DNA of 64,000 nucleotides from UBA699 sp050261915 (GTDB lineage: Bacteria > Bacillota > Clostridia > Clostridiales > Clostridiaceae), in assembly GCA_050261915.1 (NCBI GenBank), contig JBLNDT010000048.1, forward strand, positions 37,896-101,895. The letters are read 5' to 3'. Under the pieces are notes generated by a model. The model worked only from the letters and a program-made list of their open reading frames with translations, ran no database searches and was not told the origin of the DNA. This document shows positions 42,024 to 50,289 of this stretch, piece by piece. Both the position numbers and the translations under genes were made by a program. Each line of letters starts with the position of its first letter. The stretch's first letter is position 1.

Positions 42024-43085
42024 TTATATATAATCCTTCAAATCATTAATTTCTATCTTTTTAATAAATCCGTTTCCTATTGATGTTATTAAGGCAAGGC
42101 TTATTTTGCTTCCACTGCTTTTTTTATCCAGGAGCACTGTATCCTGAGCAGCCCCTTTTTCCATTTCAGGTGTATTATATGGAAGCCCAAACTTTTTTAA
42201 TATATCTTCTATGCGCTTTGCTGTACCCTCTTCTGTTAAACCAAGCTTTTCAGTATTTCTTGTTATATGAACCATACCTATAGCCACAGCCTCTCCATGG
42301 GTATATTTATTGTAATTAAAATATTTTTCCACCACATGACCAAGAGTGTGACCAAAGTTTAGAAGCATTCTATCCCCAAAATCCCTTTCATCCATTTCCA
42401 CAAGAGATTTTTTTATACTGCAGCATTTATATATTATTAAATCGATATTATCTAAAAGTTCATCGTCGCTTTTAAATTTCATCAAATCTTTAACTATAGA
42501 TTCATCTTTAATGCACCCATATTTTATAACTTCAGCCAAGCCGTCATGAAAAAATTTCTTTTCTAAAGTCCTTAAAAGCTCTGGATCTATGAAAACAACC
42601 TCAGGATGGTAAAAACTTCCTACAAGATTCTTCCCCCAAGGCAGGTCCACTGCAACTTTTCCCCCTATGCTGCTGTCAACTTGAGCCAGAAGTGAGGTTG
42701 GTACCTGAATATAAGGTATTCCTCTTAAGTAGGTTGATGCTGCAAATCCTGCCAGGTCTCCAACTACTCCTCCTCCAAAAGCCAATATTAAATCTTCCCT
42801 AGTGAGCTTGAATTTTGAAAGTTCTTCATACACAACTTTTAGTGTTTCCAAGGATTTGCTTTCCTCTCCAGGTTTAACAGATATTATTTTTGTTTCAAAT
42901 CCATTTTCAGCTATAAGCTTTTCAAATTCACTACCATAGATATTGTTTAAGTTGTGATCAGTAATCACAGCAACTTTTTTGGCCTTGTAGTTTATCTTCA
43001 AAAACTCACCAATTTCCTTTGAAATATTCCTTTTAATAAAAATCTTATATTCCTTGTCTTTTAATTTAATTTCAAGCTCTCTCAT
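42024..43085 (-). CDS. aroB: 3-dehydroquinate synthase
   Basis: Cyclises DAHP to 3-dehydroquinate using NAD and a divalent metal. NAD-binding LAFGGGVVGDLAGFAASTYL (about 102-121), substrate QVPTSLLAQVDSSIGGKVAV, and metal His residues in NFGHTLGHVVEK and YTHGEAVAIGM. 353 residues. The start ATG 43085 follows the tyrA stop by one base, with only a weak AAAGATGATGG upstream, implying coupling to tyrA. Confidence 0.96.
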   Translation of the reverse strand: MRELEIKLKDKEYKIFIKRNISKEIGEFLKINYKAKKVAVITDHNLNNIYGSEFEKLIAENGFETKIISVKPGEESKSLETLKVVYEELSKFKLTREDLILAFGGGVVGDLAGFAASTYLRGIPYIQVPTSLLAQVDSSIGGKVAVDLPWGKNLVGSFYHPEVVFIDPELLRTLEKKFFHDGLAEVIKYGCIKDESIVKDLMKFKSDDELLDNIDLIIYKCCSIKKSLVEMDERDFGDRMLLNFGHTLGHVVEKYFNYNKYTHGEAVAIGMVHITRNTEKLGLTEEGTAKRIEDILKKFGLPYNTPEMEKGAAQDTVLLDKKSSGSKISLALITSIGNGFIKKIEINDLKDYI

Positions 43086-43086
43086 T

Positions 43087-43950
43087 TCATACCATCATCT
43101 TTCTTTTATTTTGTGCGGCACAGTTGAATATATCCTCTAAGGTGTTCTTATCCTCTGACTTGATTGCCTTTTTTATTATTTTAATATTTTCTTCAAATTT
43201 TTCTATTTCATCAATTAAATTCTCTGAATTCAAAGTAAAAAGCTGGGTCCAAAGCATAGAATTTATCACTGCAACCCTGGTTGCATCTTTAAAGCTCCCA
43301 CCTGTAAACAAACCTATATTATCCTTTGGGTTGCTTGAATTTATAAGAGAAACTGCTATAACGTGGGGCAGCTGGCTTGTAAAGGATATTAACCTGTCAT
43401 GTTCCTCTGGATCTATTGAAACCACATTTTTGCACCCTATGGCTTCTGCCATTTTACATATACGTTCAACATTTTCCTTTTTATTTCTTTCCACCGGGGT
43501 TACTATATAATTTGCATCCTTAAACAGATCCTTGTCTGCTGCCTGGAGTCCTTTTGTTTCCTTTCCTGCCATAGGGTGGCCTCCTATAAAATCAATATCC
43601 TCTGGCAAAAATGAATGAACCTCATCAATTATTCCTTTTTTTATTCCGCAAACATCTGTTATTACTGCATTTTTTTTAAAATTGCGAATATTGTTTTTAA
43701 TAAATTTCACTGCTTCCTCAGGGTAAAGTGCTATTATAACAAGATCCGCATCCCTTAAGATTTCCTCAGGATTTTTAGATCCTCTATTAATTATACCATC
43801 CTCTAATGCCTTTTTTACAGCTTCCTCATCCATATCTATTCCACATATTTCATGAGGATTTAATTCTTTAAGTGCCATGGCATAAGAACCGCCTATAAGT
43901 CCAAGTCCCACTATTGTAATAGTAAAATCCTTAAAATCTGAGTCCTCCAA
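43087..43950 (-). CDS. tyrA: Prephenate dehydrogenase
   Basis: NAD(P)-dependent oxidative decarboxylation of prephenate to hydroxyphenylpyruvate for tyrosine. Dinucleotide loop IVGLGLIGGSYA (about 14-25), catalytic His in GGHPMAGKET, and FTSQLPHVIAVSL. No ACT domain is evident, and there is no fused chorismate mutase; 287 residues. The start is a TTG at 43950, directly after the aroF stop, behind AAGGGTGAT. Confidence 0.93.
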   Translation of the reverse strand: MEDSDFKDFTITIVGLGLIGGSYAMALKELNPHEICGIDMDEEAVKKALEDGIINRGSKNPEEILRDADLVIIALYPEEAVKFIKNNIRNFKKNAVITDVCGIKKGIIDEVHSFLPEDIDFIGGHPMAGKETKGLQAADKDLFKDANYIVTPVERNKKENVERICKMAEAIGCKNVVSIDPEEHDRLISFTSQLPHVIAVSLINSSNPKDNIGLFTGGSFKDATRVAVINSMLWTQLFTLNSENLIDEIEKFEENIKIIKKAIKSEDKNTLEDIFNCAAQNKRKMMV

Positions 43951-44964
43951 TTAAATCACCCTTTTTTCCAAATTTGCCATAATGGTTAAGCAGTCCATTA
44001 ATGACTTAAACCTTTCTGGTTTTATTGACTGTGGTCCGTCACATTTAGCGTTTTCAGGATCGTTGTGAACCTCTATTATAAGTCCGTCTGCACCTACTGC
44101 TACAGCTGCCTTTGAAAGTGGTTCTACCATCCACCACATTCCTGCTGCATGACTAGGATCTACTATTACAGGAAGATGGCTGAGTCTCTTTATTGCTGGA
44201 ATTGCACTTAAGTCCAAAGTATTTCTTGTGTAAGTTTCGAAGGTTCTTATGCCTCTTTCGCAAAGAATTACATTTTCATTTCCTTCGGACATGATGTATT
44301 CTGCAGACATAATCAACTCTTCTATTGTCGCAGATAAACCTCTTTTTAAAAGAATTGGTTTGTCGGTTTTTCCAAGTTCCTTAAGAAGCTCGAAGTTTTG
44401 CATATTTCTTGCACCAACCTGTATAACATCTACATTTAGTGCGAAATCCTCTATCATATCTGCTGTCATTATTTCAGTTACTATTGGCAATCCTGTTTCC
44501 TGCTTTGCCAGTTTTAAAAGTTCAAGTCCGTGTTGTTTTAAACCCTGGAAGCTGTATGGTGAAGTTCTAGGTTTGAATGCTCCTCCTCTAAGAAATCCTG
44601 CACCTGCTGCCTTAACATGCTTTGCAATTTCTATTATCTGCTCTTCACTTTCCACTGAGCAAGGCCCTGCAATAACTGCAAGCTTTCCACCACCTATTGT
44701 TTCATTGTCTACCTTTACTATTGTGTCTTCAGGGTGAAGGATTCTATTTGCACGTTTGTATGGCTGCTGTACCTTTGTAACCTTTTCCACATGTTCATTA
44801 GCTTCGATTTTGCTTGGATCAACTGTTGAGGTATCTCCAACTAGCCCAAATATACACTGATTTTCACCTTGAATTTCACACACTTTACAGCCCTCCAATT
44901 CGATTTTGCTTTTAATTCTATCTATTTCAGTTCTTGTTGTATCAGGTTTTAAAATAACTATCAT
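43951..44964 (-). CDS. aroF: DAHP synthase, AroA-I-beta type with N-terminal ferredoxin-like domain
   Basis: First step of the shikimate pathway: PEP plus erythrose 4-phosphate. Residues 1-~70 (MIVILKPDTTRTEIDRIKSK) form the ferredoxin-like regulatory domain known from Thermotoga DAHPS, which confers Tyr/Phe feedback. The barrel starts near LAVIAGPCSVESEEQI with RGGAFKPRTSPYSFQG, and LKRGLSATIEE and PVIVDPSHAAGM follow. 337 residues. AGGAGG 7 bases before ATG 44964. First structural gene of the aro operon, behind a leader ORF and terminator. Confidence 0.96.
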   Translation of the reverse strand: MIVILKPDTTRTEIDRIKSKIELEGCKVCEIQGENQCIFGLVGDTSTVDPSKIEANEHVEKVTKVQQPYKRANRILHPEDTIVKVDNETIGGGKLAVIAGPCSVESEEQIIEIAKHVKAAGAGFLRGGAFKPRTSPYSFQGLKQHGLELLKLAKQETGLPIVTEIMTADMIEDFALNVDVIQVGARNMQNFELLKELGKTDKPILLKRGLSATIEELIMSAEYIMSEGNENVILCERGIRTFETYTRNTLDLSAIPAIKRLSHLPVIVDPSHAAGMWWMVEPLSKAAVAVGADGLIIEVHNDPENAKCDGPQSIKPERFKSLMDCLTIMANLEKRVI

Positions 44965-45030
44965 AACGTAACCTCCTAAATTTTTTAATTAATATATATT
45001 TCCTAATCCACTTGCCGGCTGGGAATTAGT

Positions 45031-45061
45031 AAAAAAAAATAAGGCTCCAATGAGCCTTATC
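45031..45061 (-). terminator. Attenuator-like intrinsic terminator before aroF
   Basis: Minus strand: ATAAGGCTC-ATTG-GAGCCTTAT, a perfect 9-base stem, followed by a run of nine T. It lies about 67 bases before the aroF start codon and 22 bases after the leader ORF stop, in the path of the aro transcript. Confidence 0.88.
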
Positions 45062-45082
45062 ACATAAACATAATTTATGACA

Positions 45083-45253
45083 CTATACTAAGCAGGAATT
45101 CACTGCTTGACGATACTTAAATTTATTCAACTCATTGCAAAGAGGAATATAAAATTTTTCGCAGAACAAATAACCAGCGCTAAAATAAAAATAGCCCCAG
45201 CTAAAATAAAAATAATATTTTCCGCTTAATCCCTTTCCAATGATCTTATCCAT
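45083..45253 (-). CDS. Aromatic-rich leader peptide of the aro operon (56 aa)
   Basis: Unannotated small ORF in the 5' leader of aroF. ATG 45253 follows a strong GGAGG by about 9 bases. Sixteen of 56 residues are Tyr, Phe or Trp, and residues 13-24 read YYFYFSWGYFYF, ten aromatics in twelve. A 15-base direct repeat (plus strand GCTAAAATAAAAATA at 45179-45193 and 45200-45214) encodes the two YFYFS-like blocks. The ORF ends 22 bases before an intrinsic terminator. Arrangement of promoter, aromatic leader, terminator and aromatic operon fits ribosome-mediated attenuation sensing charged Tyr/Phe/Trp tRNA. An alternative is an ordinary small membrane-associated peptide. No mutually exclusive antiterminator was proven. 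Confidence 0.7.
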   Translation of the reverse strand: MDKIIGKGLSGKYYFYFSWGYFYFSAGYLFCEKFYIPLCNELNKFKYRQAVNSCLV

Positions 45254-45287
45254 AACAGGATACCTCCATAAATTTAATATTAACGTA

Positions 45288-45315
45288 ATTATAGCACCTA
45301 ATTTATTAATGTCAA
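45288..45315 (-). promoter_or_regulatory. Consensus promoter of the aro operon leader
   Basis: Minus strand TTGACA (45310-45315), 16-base spacer, TATAAT (45288-45293). Transcription would start near 45281, giving a leader of about 320 bases before aroF. It lies directly after trpA. Confidence 0.85.
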
Positions 45316-45325
45316 TTGATTTTTT

Positions 45326-46123
45326 TTAATATTTTGATAATGCCCCTTTTAACTCTGATATAAAATTCACAGTGTTTTCAATGGCTTCACTGTTATTTTT
45401 TGCCTCTGAAATTTTTTTTATAACAGCACTTCCCACAATAATTCCATCACAGTAATCTTTGTATTTTGAAACCATTTCTGCATTTGATATGCCAAAACCT
45501 AAGGCCTTTGGCATATCAGTATAACCTGATACTATATCCATGTAACTCTTAATGTCAGTTCCAATTTCCTGCCTAACTCCTGTAACTCCATTTGTGGAAA
45601 CACAGTAAACAAAGCCTTTTCCATTTTCTGTTATTTTCTTTATTCTTTCCTTTGATGTTGGCGCAACCAAAGGGATAAGGCATATTCCGTACTTATCACC
45701 AATTTGGGTTATCTCTTCTCTCTCCTCTATAGGCAGGTCAGGTATTATAACACCATCCACTCCAGCCTCAGAGCATTCTTTCAAAAACTTCTCCATGCCA
45801 TATTTGAAAACGGAATTGTAATAAACAAGATAAATTAAAGGAACCTGGCTTTTACTTCTTACTGCCTTTACAGCCTCCATTATTCTTGGAATTTTTGCTC
45901 CGTTTTTTAATGCTCTGGTGGAGGACTGCTGTATTATAACTCCATCTGCCATTGGATCTGAATATGGGATTCCAATCTCTATTATGTCTGCCCCTGCCTT
46001 TTCCATCCCTAGTACAAGCTCTACTGTAGTTTCCAAATTTGGATCTCCTGCAGTTATAAATGGTATAAGAGCCTTTTTATTTTCTTCCCTCAGCAATTTA
46101 AATTTGCTATCTATCCTATTCAT
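45326..46123 (-). CDS. trpA: Tryptophan synthase alpha subunit
   Basis: Splits indole-3-glycerol phosphate and channels indole to TrpB. Catalytic Glu in ADIIEIGIPYSDPMADG, Asp in GVIIPDLPIEE, and phosphate-binding GFGISN and IIVGSAVIK. ATG 46123 has AAAGGAG 8 bases before it; the in-frame GTG at 46132 is too close. Last gene of the trp operon. No strong terminator follows before the aro promoter, so read-through into the aro leader is possible. Confidence 0.95.
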   Translation of the reverse strand: MNRIDSKFKLLREENKKALIPFITAGDPNLETTVELVLGMEKAGADIIEIGIPYSDPMADGVIIQQSSTRALKNGAKIPRIMEAVKAVRSKSQVPLIYLVYYNSVFKYGMEKFLKECSEAGVDGVIIPDLPIEEREEITQIGDKYGICLIPLVAPTSKERIKKITENGKGFVYCVSTNGVTGVRQEIGTDIKSYMDIVSGYTDMPKALGFGISNAEMVSKYKDYCDGIIVGSAVIKKISEAKNNSEAIENTVNFISELKGALSKY

Positions 46124-46146
46124 GTTAATCACTCCTTTAAAAATAT

Positions 46147-47316
46147 TTATATATTAAGAACCTTGGCAATTGTATCCACGTCCTTGTCCCCTCTTCCTGA
46201 CAAATTAACCACTACTATGTTGTCCTTTGGAAGTTTGGGAGCAAGTTTAAGAGCCTCTGCCAGGGCATGGGCACTTTCTATGGCAGGAATAATTCCTTCA
46301 GTACTGCAAAGCTCCATAAAGGCATCTACAGACTCTTGATCTGTAATTGGCACATACTTTGCCCTTCCTGTTTCCATAAAGTAAGCGTGTTCCGGACCTA
46401 TTCCAGGATAGTCCAGACCTGCTGATATTGAGTATACAGGCATTATCTGACCTTCCTCATCTTGAAGAAGGTAAGTCATCATTCCATGGAGCACCCCTAA
46501 GGAACCCTTTGCGATAGTTGCTGCATGCTGATCTGTATCCACACCTAAACCAGCTGCTTCAACCCCGATAAGCTTAACTTCTTTATCTTCTTTAAATGGG
46601 TAGAATATTCCTATGGAATTGCTTCCGCCTCCTACACATGCAATAATATAATCTGGAAGGCGTCCTTCCTTTTTGAGTATCTGGGTCTTAACTTCATCTC
46701 CTATTACTCTTTGAAAATCCCTTACCATTGTTGGATAAGGATGAGGTCCTACACAGGAGCCCATTATATAAAAGGTGTCTTCAATATTTCCAACCCAGTT
46801 TCTCATGGCCTCGTTAACTGCATCCTTTAAGGTTCCAGTGCCTGTGGTAACAGCTGTAACCTTTGCACCTAGCATTTTCATACGGACTACATTTAATGCC
46901 TGTCTTTCTATGTCCTCTTCCCCCATGAATATTTCACATTCCATTCCAAACATTGCTGCTGCAGTAGCTGTTGCAACACCATGCTGACCAGCCCCTGTTT
47001 CTGCTATTACTCTTTTTTTACCCATTCTTCTTGCAAGGAGAGCCTGACCTAATGCATTATTTATCTTATGGGCGCCAGTATGGTTAAGGTCTTCCCTTTT
47101 TAAATAAACCTTGGCACCGCCAAGCTTTTTTGTAAGGTTTTCTGCAAAATATAGAGGCGTCTCTCTACCAGAATACTCTTTTAGATAATATCTATACTCC
47201 TCCATGAATTTTTCATCCTTTGAAGCTTTATCATACTCCTGTTCCAGTTCTATCAATACTTTCATTATGGTTTCCGGTACGTATTGTCCGCCAAATTTTC
47301 CAAATCTTCCGTTCAT
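46147..47316 (-). CDS. trpB: Tryptophan synthase beta subunit
   Basis: PLP enzyme joining indole and serine to tryptophan. PLP lysine in REDLNHTGAHKINNALGQAL (about 74-93), AETGAGQHGVATATAAA, and the phosphate loop ACVGGGSNSIGIF. 389 residues, the TrpB1 type that pairs with TrpA. Starts with an ATGA overlap of the trpF stop. Confidence 0.97.
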   Translation of the reverse strand: MNGRFGKFGGQYVPETIMKVLIELEQEYDKASKDEKFMEEYRYYLKEYSGRETPLYFAENLTKKLGGAKVYLKREDLNHTGAHKINNALGQALLARRMGKKRVIAETGAGQHGVATATAAAMFGMECEIFMGEEDIERQALNVVRMKMLGAKVTAVTTGTGTLKDAVNEAMRNWVGNIEDTFYIMGSCVGPHPYPTMVRDFQRVIGDEVKTQILKKEGRLPDYIIACVGGGSNSIGIFYPFKEDKEVKLIGVEAAGLGVDTDQHAATIAKGSLGVLHGMMTYLLQDEEGQIMPVYSISAGLDYPGIGPEHAYFMETGRAKYVPITDQESVDAFMELCSTEGIIPAIESAHALAEALKLAPKLPKDNIVVVNLSGRGDKDVDTIAKVLNI

Positions 47317-47927
47317 ATATTTTCCCTCACTTTATCTATAAATTTTTTTATTTTTTTATAATTTTTTACTCCATTTGTTTCAACCCCGCTTGAGACATCT
47401 ACTGCAAATGGATTTACAATATCTATAGCAGACCTCACATTTTTAGGGTTTAATCCTCCTGCCAAAATCAACTTTTTATCAATGTTTAAACTTTTTATTA
47501 TGTCCCAGTTAAAACAAATTCCAGTGCCCCCTGCGGCATTTCCTTTGCAGCTGTCCAGCAAAATCCCCTCAGCTGTGGAATTTATGCTTCCCTTTAACTC
47601 TCCATTATCAACATCCACGGAACAGGCTTTCCAAACTTTGAATTTGCATAATTCATCAAGGTAACTTTCATTTTCCTCTCCATGAAGCTGTATTATTTCA
47701 AGGTTTAAATCTTTTGCAAACTGTTTTACAATATTTATATTTTCATTTTGAAATACTCCCACAGGCTTTATTTTTTTATCAAGCAAACTAATAAGTTCTT
47801 TGGCTTTTTCTAAGGTTACCCGTCTTCTGCTCTTTGCAAATACAAAGCCTGCATAATCAGGTTTAAGCTCATTTAAATATTCAATGTCCTCTTTTCTTGT
47901 TATTCCGCATATTTTTATCTTTGTCAT
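47313..47927 (-). CDS. trpF: Phosphoribosylanthranilate isomerase
   Basis: Amadori rearrangement of phosphoribosylanthranilate to CdRP. Catalytic Cys in KIKICGITR (position 7), phosphate motifs GFVFAKSRRRV, LAGGLNPKNV and VDVSSGVET with the catalytic Asp. 204 residues. ATG 47927, ribosome site CAGGTAA is modest; tight coupling to trpC (5-base gap). Confidence 0.95.
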   Translation of the reverse strand: MTKIKICGITRKEDIEYLNELKPDYAGFVFAKSRRRVTLEKAKELISLLDKKIKPVGVFQNENINIVKQFAKDLNLEIIQLHGEENESYLDELCKFKVWKACSVDVDNGELKGSINSTAEGILLDSCKGNAAGGTGICFNWDIIKSLNIDKKLILAGGLNPKNVRSAIDIVNPFAVDVSSGVETNGVKNYKKIKKFIDKVRENI

Positions 47928-47932
47928 GACTT

Positions 47933-48691
47933 TTACCTGGAGTTTAATATAAAACTGTTTATATTGTCCAAATTCCTCATAAAGGTTTCACCAATAAGCA
48001 CTGCATTAACTCCAATACTGTTTAAAAACCTGATATCCTCAGGAGTTTTAATTCCACTTTCAGATACAGTTATAATTTCTTTTGGTATTTGCTTTATAAG
48101 CTTTTCTGTGGTGTCTAGAGTAACAGTAAAATCCTTAAGGTTTCTGTTATTTATTCCAATAATGTCGCAAGAACTGTTTAAGGCTGTATCTAGTTCCTCT
48201 TCACTATGCACCTCAGTAATAACATCAAGTCCAAGTTCTTTAGCCAATGTGTAAAACTTAGGAATCCTGTCCCCCAAAACTGACACAATAAGCAAAACTG
48301 CATCTGCACCTATAACCTTAGACTGAAAAAGCTGATACTCGTCAACTATAAAATCCTTTCTAAGAACTGGTTTTGAATTAACCTTTTTAGCAGCTTTTAT
48401 ATAATCATCAGAACCCATAAAAAAGTTTTTTTCTGTTAAAATTGATACTGCGTCAACTGGTGCTTTTTCATAAATTTCAGCAATTTTTACAGGATCAAAA
48501 TCCTCTTTTATTATCCCCTTTGAGGGGGATGCCTTTTTTATTTCTGCAATAAAGGATATACCTTCCTTGCATAATGCCTGTTTAAAATTTCTTGTTCCTC
48601 CACTTTGAATATTTAAATCAATCAGCGGATTTTGCTCTTTTTCTTTTTCTATTTGCATTTTTTTATATGCAACTATGTCATCTAAAATCAT
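47933..48691 (-). CDS. trpC: Indole-3-glycerol phosphate synthase
   Basis: Ring closure of CdRP to indole-3-glycerol phosphate. Motifs FIAEIKKASPSKGII (about 47-61), VLRKDFIVDEYQ with the catalytic Lys, GINNRNLKDF and ITVSESGIKTPED. 252 residues. AGGGAGGT before ATG 48691. Confidence 0.95.
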   Translation of the reverse strand: MILDDIVAYKKMQIEKEKEQNPLIDLNIQSGGTRNFKQALCKEGISFIAEIKKASPSKGIIKEDFDPVKIAEIYEKAPVDAVSILTEKNFFMGSDDYIKAAKKVNSKPVLRKDFIVDEYQLFQSKVIGADAVLLIVSVLGDRIPKFYTLAKELGLDVITEVHSEEELDTALNSSCDIIGINNRNLKDFTVTLDTTEKLIKQIPKEIITVSESGIKTPEDIRFLNSIGVNAVLIGETFMRNLDNINSFILNSR

Positions 48692-48701
48692 AAATACCTC
48701 C

Positions 48702-49718
48702 CTAGTGAAGCATTTTGCTGAAATTTACAAGTTCTTTCAGCTTTTCATATGCTTTTCCTGAATCAATGAGCTCCTCTGAGAGCCTTATGCCTTCTTTTAT
48801 TGAACTGGCTTTATTCCCAACATATAGTGCTGCACCGCTGTTTAATAGAACAACATCCCTTTTAGGCCCCCTGGTTCCTTTTAAAATGTCTAGTATAATT
48901 TCAGAGTTTTCCTTTGCACTGCCCCCTTTTATTTCTTCAGGAGAAGCTAAATTAATTCCAAAATCCATAGGGTTTATAGTATAGTCAACTACCTTTCCAT
49001 CTTTTACTTCGCTTACATGAGTAAGAGAAGTAGTGGTTATTTCATCTAGCCCGTCATCACCGGAAACCACCAAGGCCTTTTCTGAGCCTAGATTTAAAAG
49101 TACCCTTGCCATGGTATTTGTTAAGTTCTTATTGTAAACCCCTAGAATCTGCCCCTTAACAAAACCTGGATTGGTTAATGGTCCAAGGATATTGAATATT
49201 GTCCTTATTTCCAATGCTTTTCTTGTACCAGCTACATTTTTCATGGCATGGTGGTATTTTTGTGCAAATAGAAATGCCATACCCTTTTCGTCAATGCACT
49301 TTGCAGCAGCTTCTGCTTCAAGTTCTATATTAAACCCAAGTTCAGAAAGCACATCTGCACTGCCGCTCTGGCTTGAAACTGCTCTGTTCCCATGCTTTGC
49401 CACCTTAATTCCAGCCGCTGCTGCAATTATTGCAACTGCAGTAGATATGTTAAAGGTTTTACCCCCGTCTCCACCAGTTCCACAGGTATCAATTACAAAC
49501 TTGGAATTTAACTTAACCCTAACTGCATTGTCTCTCATGGCCCTGGCACAGCCTGTTATTTCATCAATTTTTTCACCCTTCATCCTAAGTGCTACAAGAA
49601 ATGCTCCAATTTGAGCCTCTGTTCCTTTTCCCATCATTATTTCATTCATGGCTTCGTAGGCTTCATCTTCTGTTAAATCTTTATTAATTACTACTTTTTT
49701 TATTGCTTCCTGTAACAT
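48702..49718 (-). CDS. trpD: Anthranilate phosphoribosyltransferase
   Basis: Transfers phosphoribose from PRPP to anthranilate. DTCGTGGDGGKTFNISTAVA (about 77-96) is the PRPP loop, with KHGNRAVSSQSGSADVLSEL and GPLTNPG also present. 338 residues. ATG 49718 has GGAGGT upstream and overlaps trpG by 35 bases. Confidence 0.96.
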   Translation of the reverse strand: MLQEAIKKVVINKDLTEDEAYEAMNEIMMGKGTEAQIGAFLVALRMKGEKIDEITGCARAMRDNAVRVKLNSKFVIDTCGTGGDGGKTFNISTAVAIIAAAAGIKVAKHGNRAVSSQSGSADVLSELGFNIELEAEAAAKCIDEKGMAFLFAQKYHHAMKNVAGTRKALEIRTIFNILGPLTNPGFVKGQILGVYNKNLTNTMARVLLNLGSEKALVVSGDDGLDEITTTSLTHVSEVKDGKVVDYTINPMDFGINLASPEEIKGGSAKENSEIILDILKGTRGPKRDVVLLNSGAALYVGNKASSIKEGIRLSEELIDSGKAYEKLKELVNFSKMLH

Positions 49719-50289
49719 TGCATACCTCCAACAAAAAGTTATTTATTATGCTTTTTCCCTTCTCAGTAAATATTGATTCTGGATGAAACTGAACTCCATA
49801 AACCTTGTAATCCCTATGCCTAAATGCCATTATTGCATCATCATCCAGGCTTTTTGCAGTAATTTCAAGTTCCTTTGGCAAGGTGTTGCTGTCAACTACC
49901 AGGGAATGATATCTCATAACAGCTATCTCAGCTTCAATATCCTTAAAGAGGGCATCTTCTTTGTGTTTTATTCTTGAGGTTTTTCCATGTTTAACAACCT
50001 CTGCCCTTATTACCTTGCCTCCATATGCATGACCTATAGCTTGATGACCAAGGCATATTCCAAGGATTGGTATTCTCCCTTTGATTTCTTTTATTAAATC
50101 AACACATATTCCTGCATCTTCAGGAATTCCAGGACCGGGTGATAGAATAATCCCCTTTGGATTAAGCTTTATTATTTCACCAATGGATATTTCGTCATTT
50201 CTAACCACAATAATGTCTCCATAAGTTTCACCTATATACTGATAAAGGTTATAGGTAAAGGAATCATAATTGTCTATTAGCAGAATCAT
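49684..50289 (-). CDS. trpG: Anthranilate synthase component II (glutamine amidotransferase)
   Basis: Supplies ammonia from glutamine to TrpE; may also serve aminodeoxychorismate synthase. Class-I amidotransferase triad: Cys in ILGICLGHQAIG (about 79) and His/Glu in GVQFHPESI. Start YDSFTYNLYQYIG signature at the N-terminus. AAGGAGGTG before ATG 50289. Not fused to trpD or trpE. Confidence 0.96.
   Translation of the reverse strand: MILLIDNYDSFTYNLYQYIGETYGDIIVVRNDEISIGEIIKLNPKGIILSPGPGIPEDAGICVDLIKEIKGRIPILGICLGHQAIGHAYGGKVIRAEVVKHGKTSRIKHKEDALFKDIEAEIAVMRYHSLVVDSNTLPKELEITAKSLDDDAIMAFRHRDYKVYGVQFHPESIFTEKGKSIINNFLLEVCNVTGSNKKSSN

Noticed and set aside
45179..45214. 15-bp direct repeat as a regulator-binding pair
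   Set aside because: It encodes the repeated YFYFS block of the leader peptide, which is a sufficient explanation.
45031..45315. T-box or riboswitch in front of aroF
   Set aside because: No T-box GGTGGNACC sequence or known aptamer core was found here; the aromatic leader ORF explains the region better.
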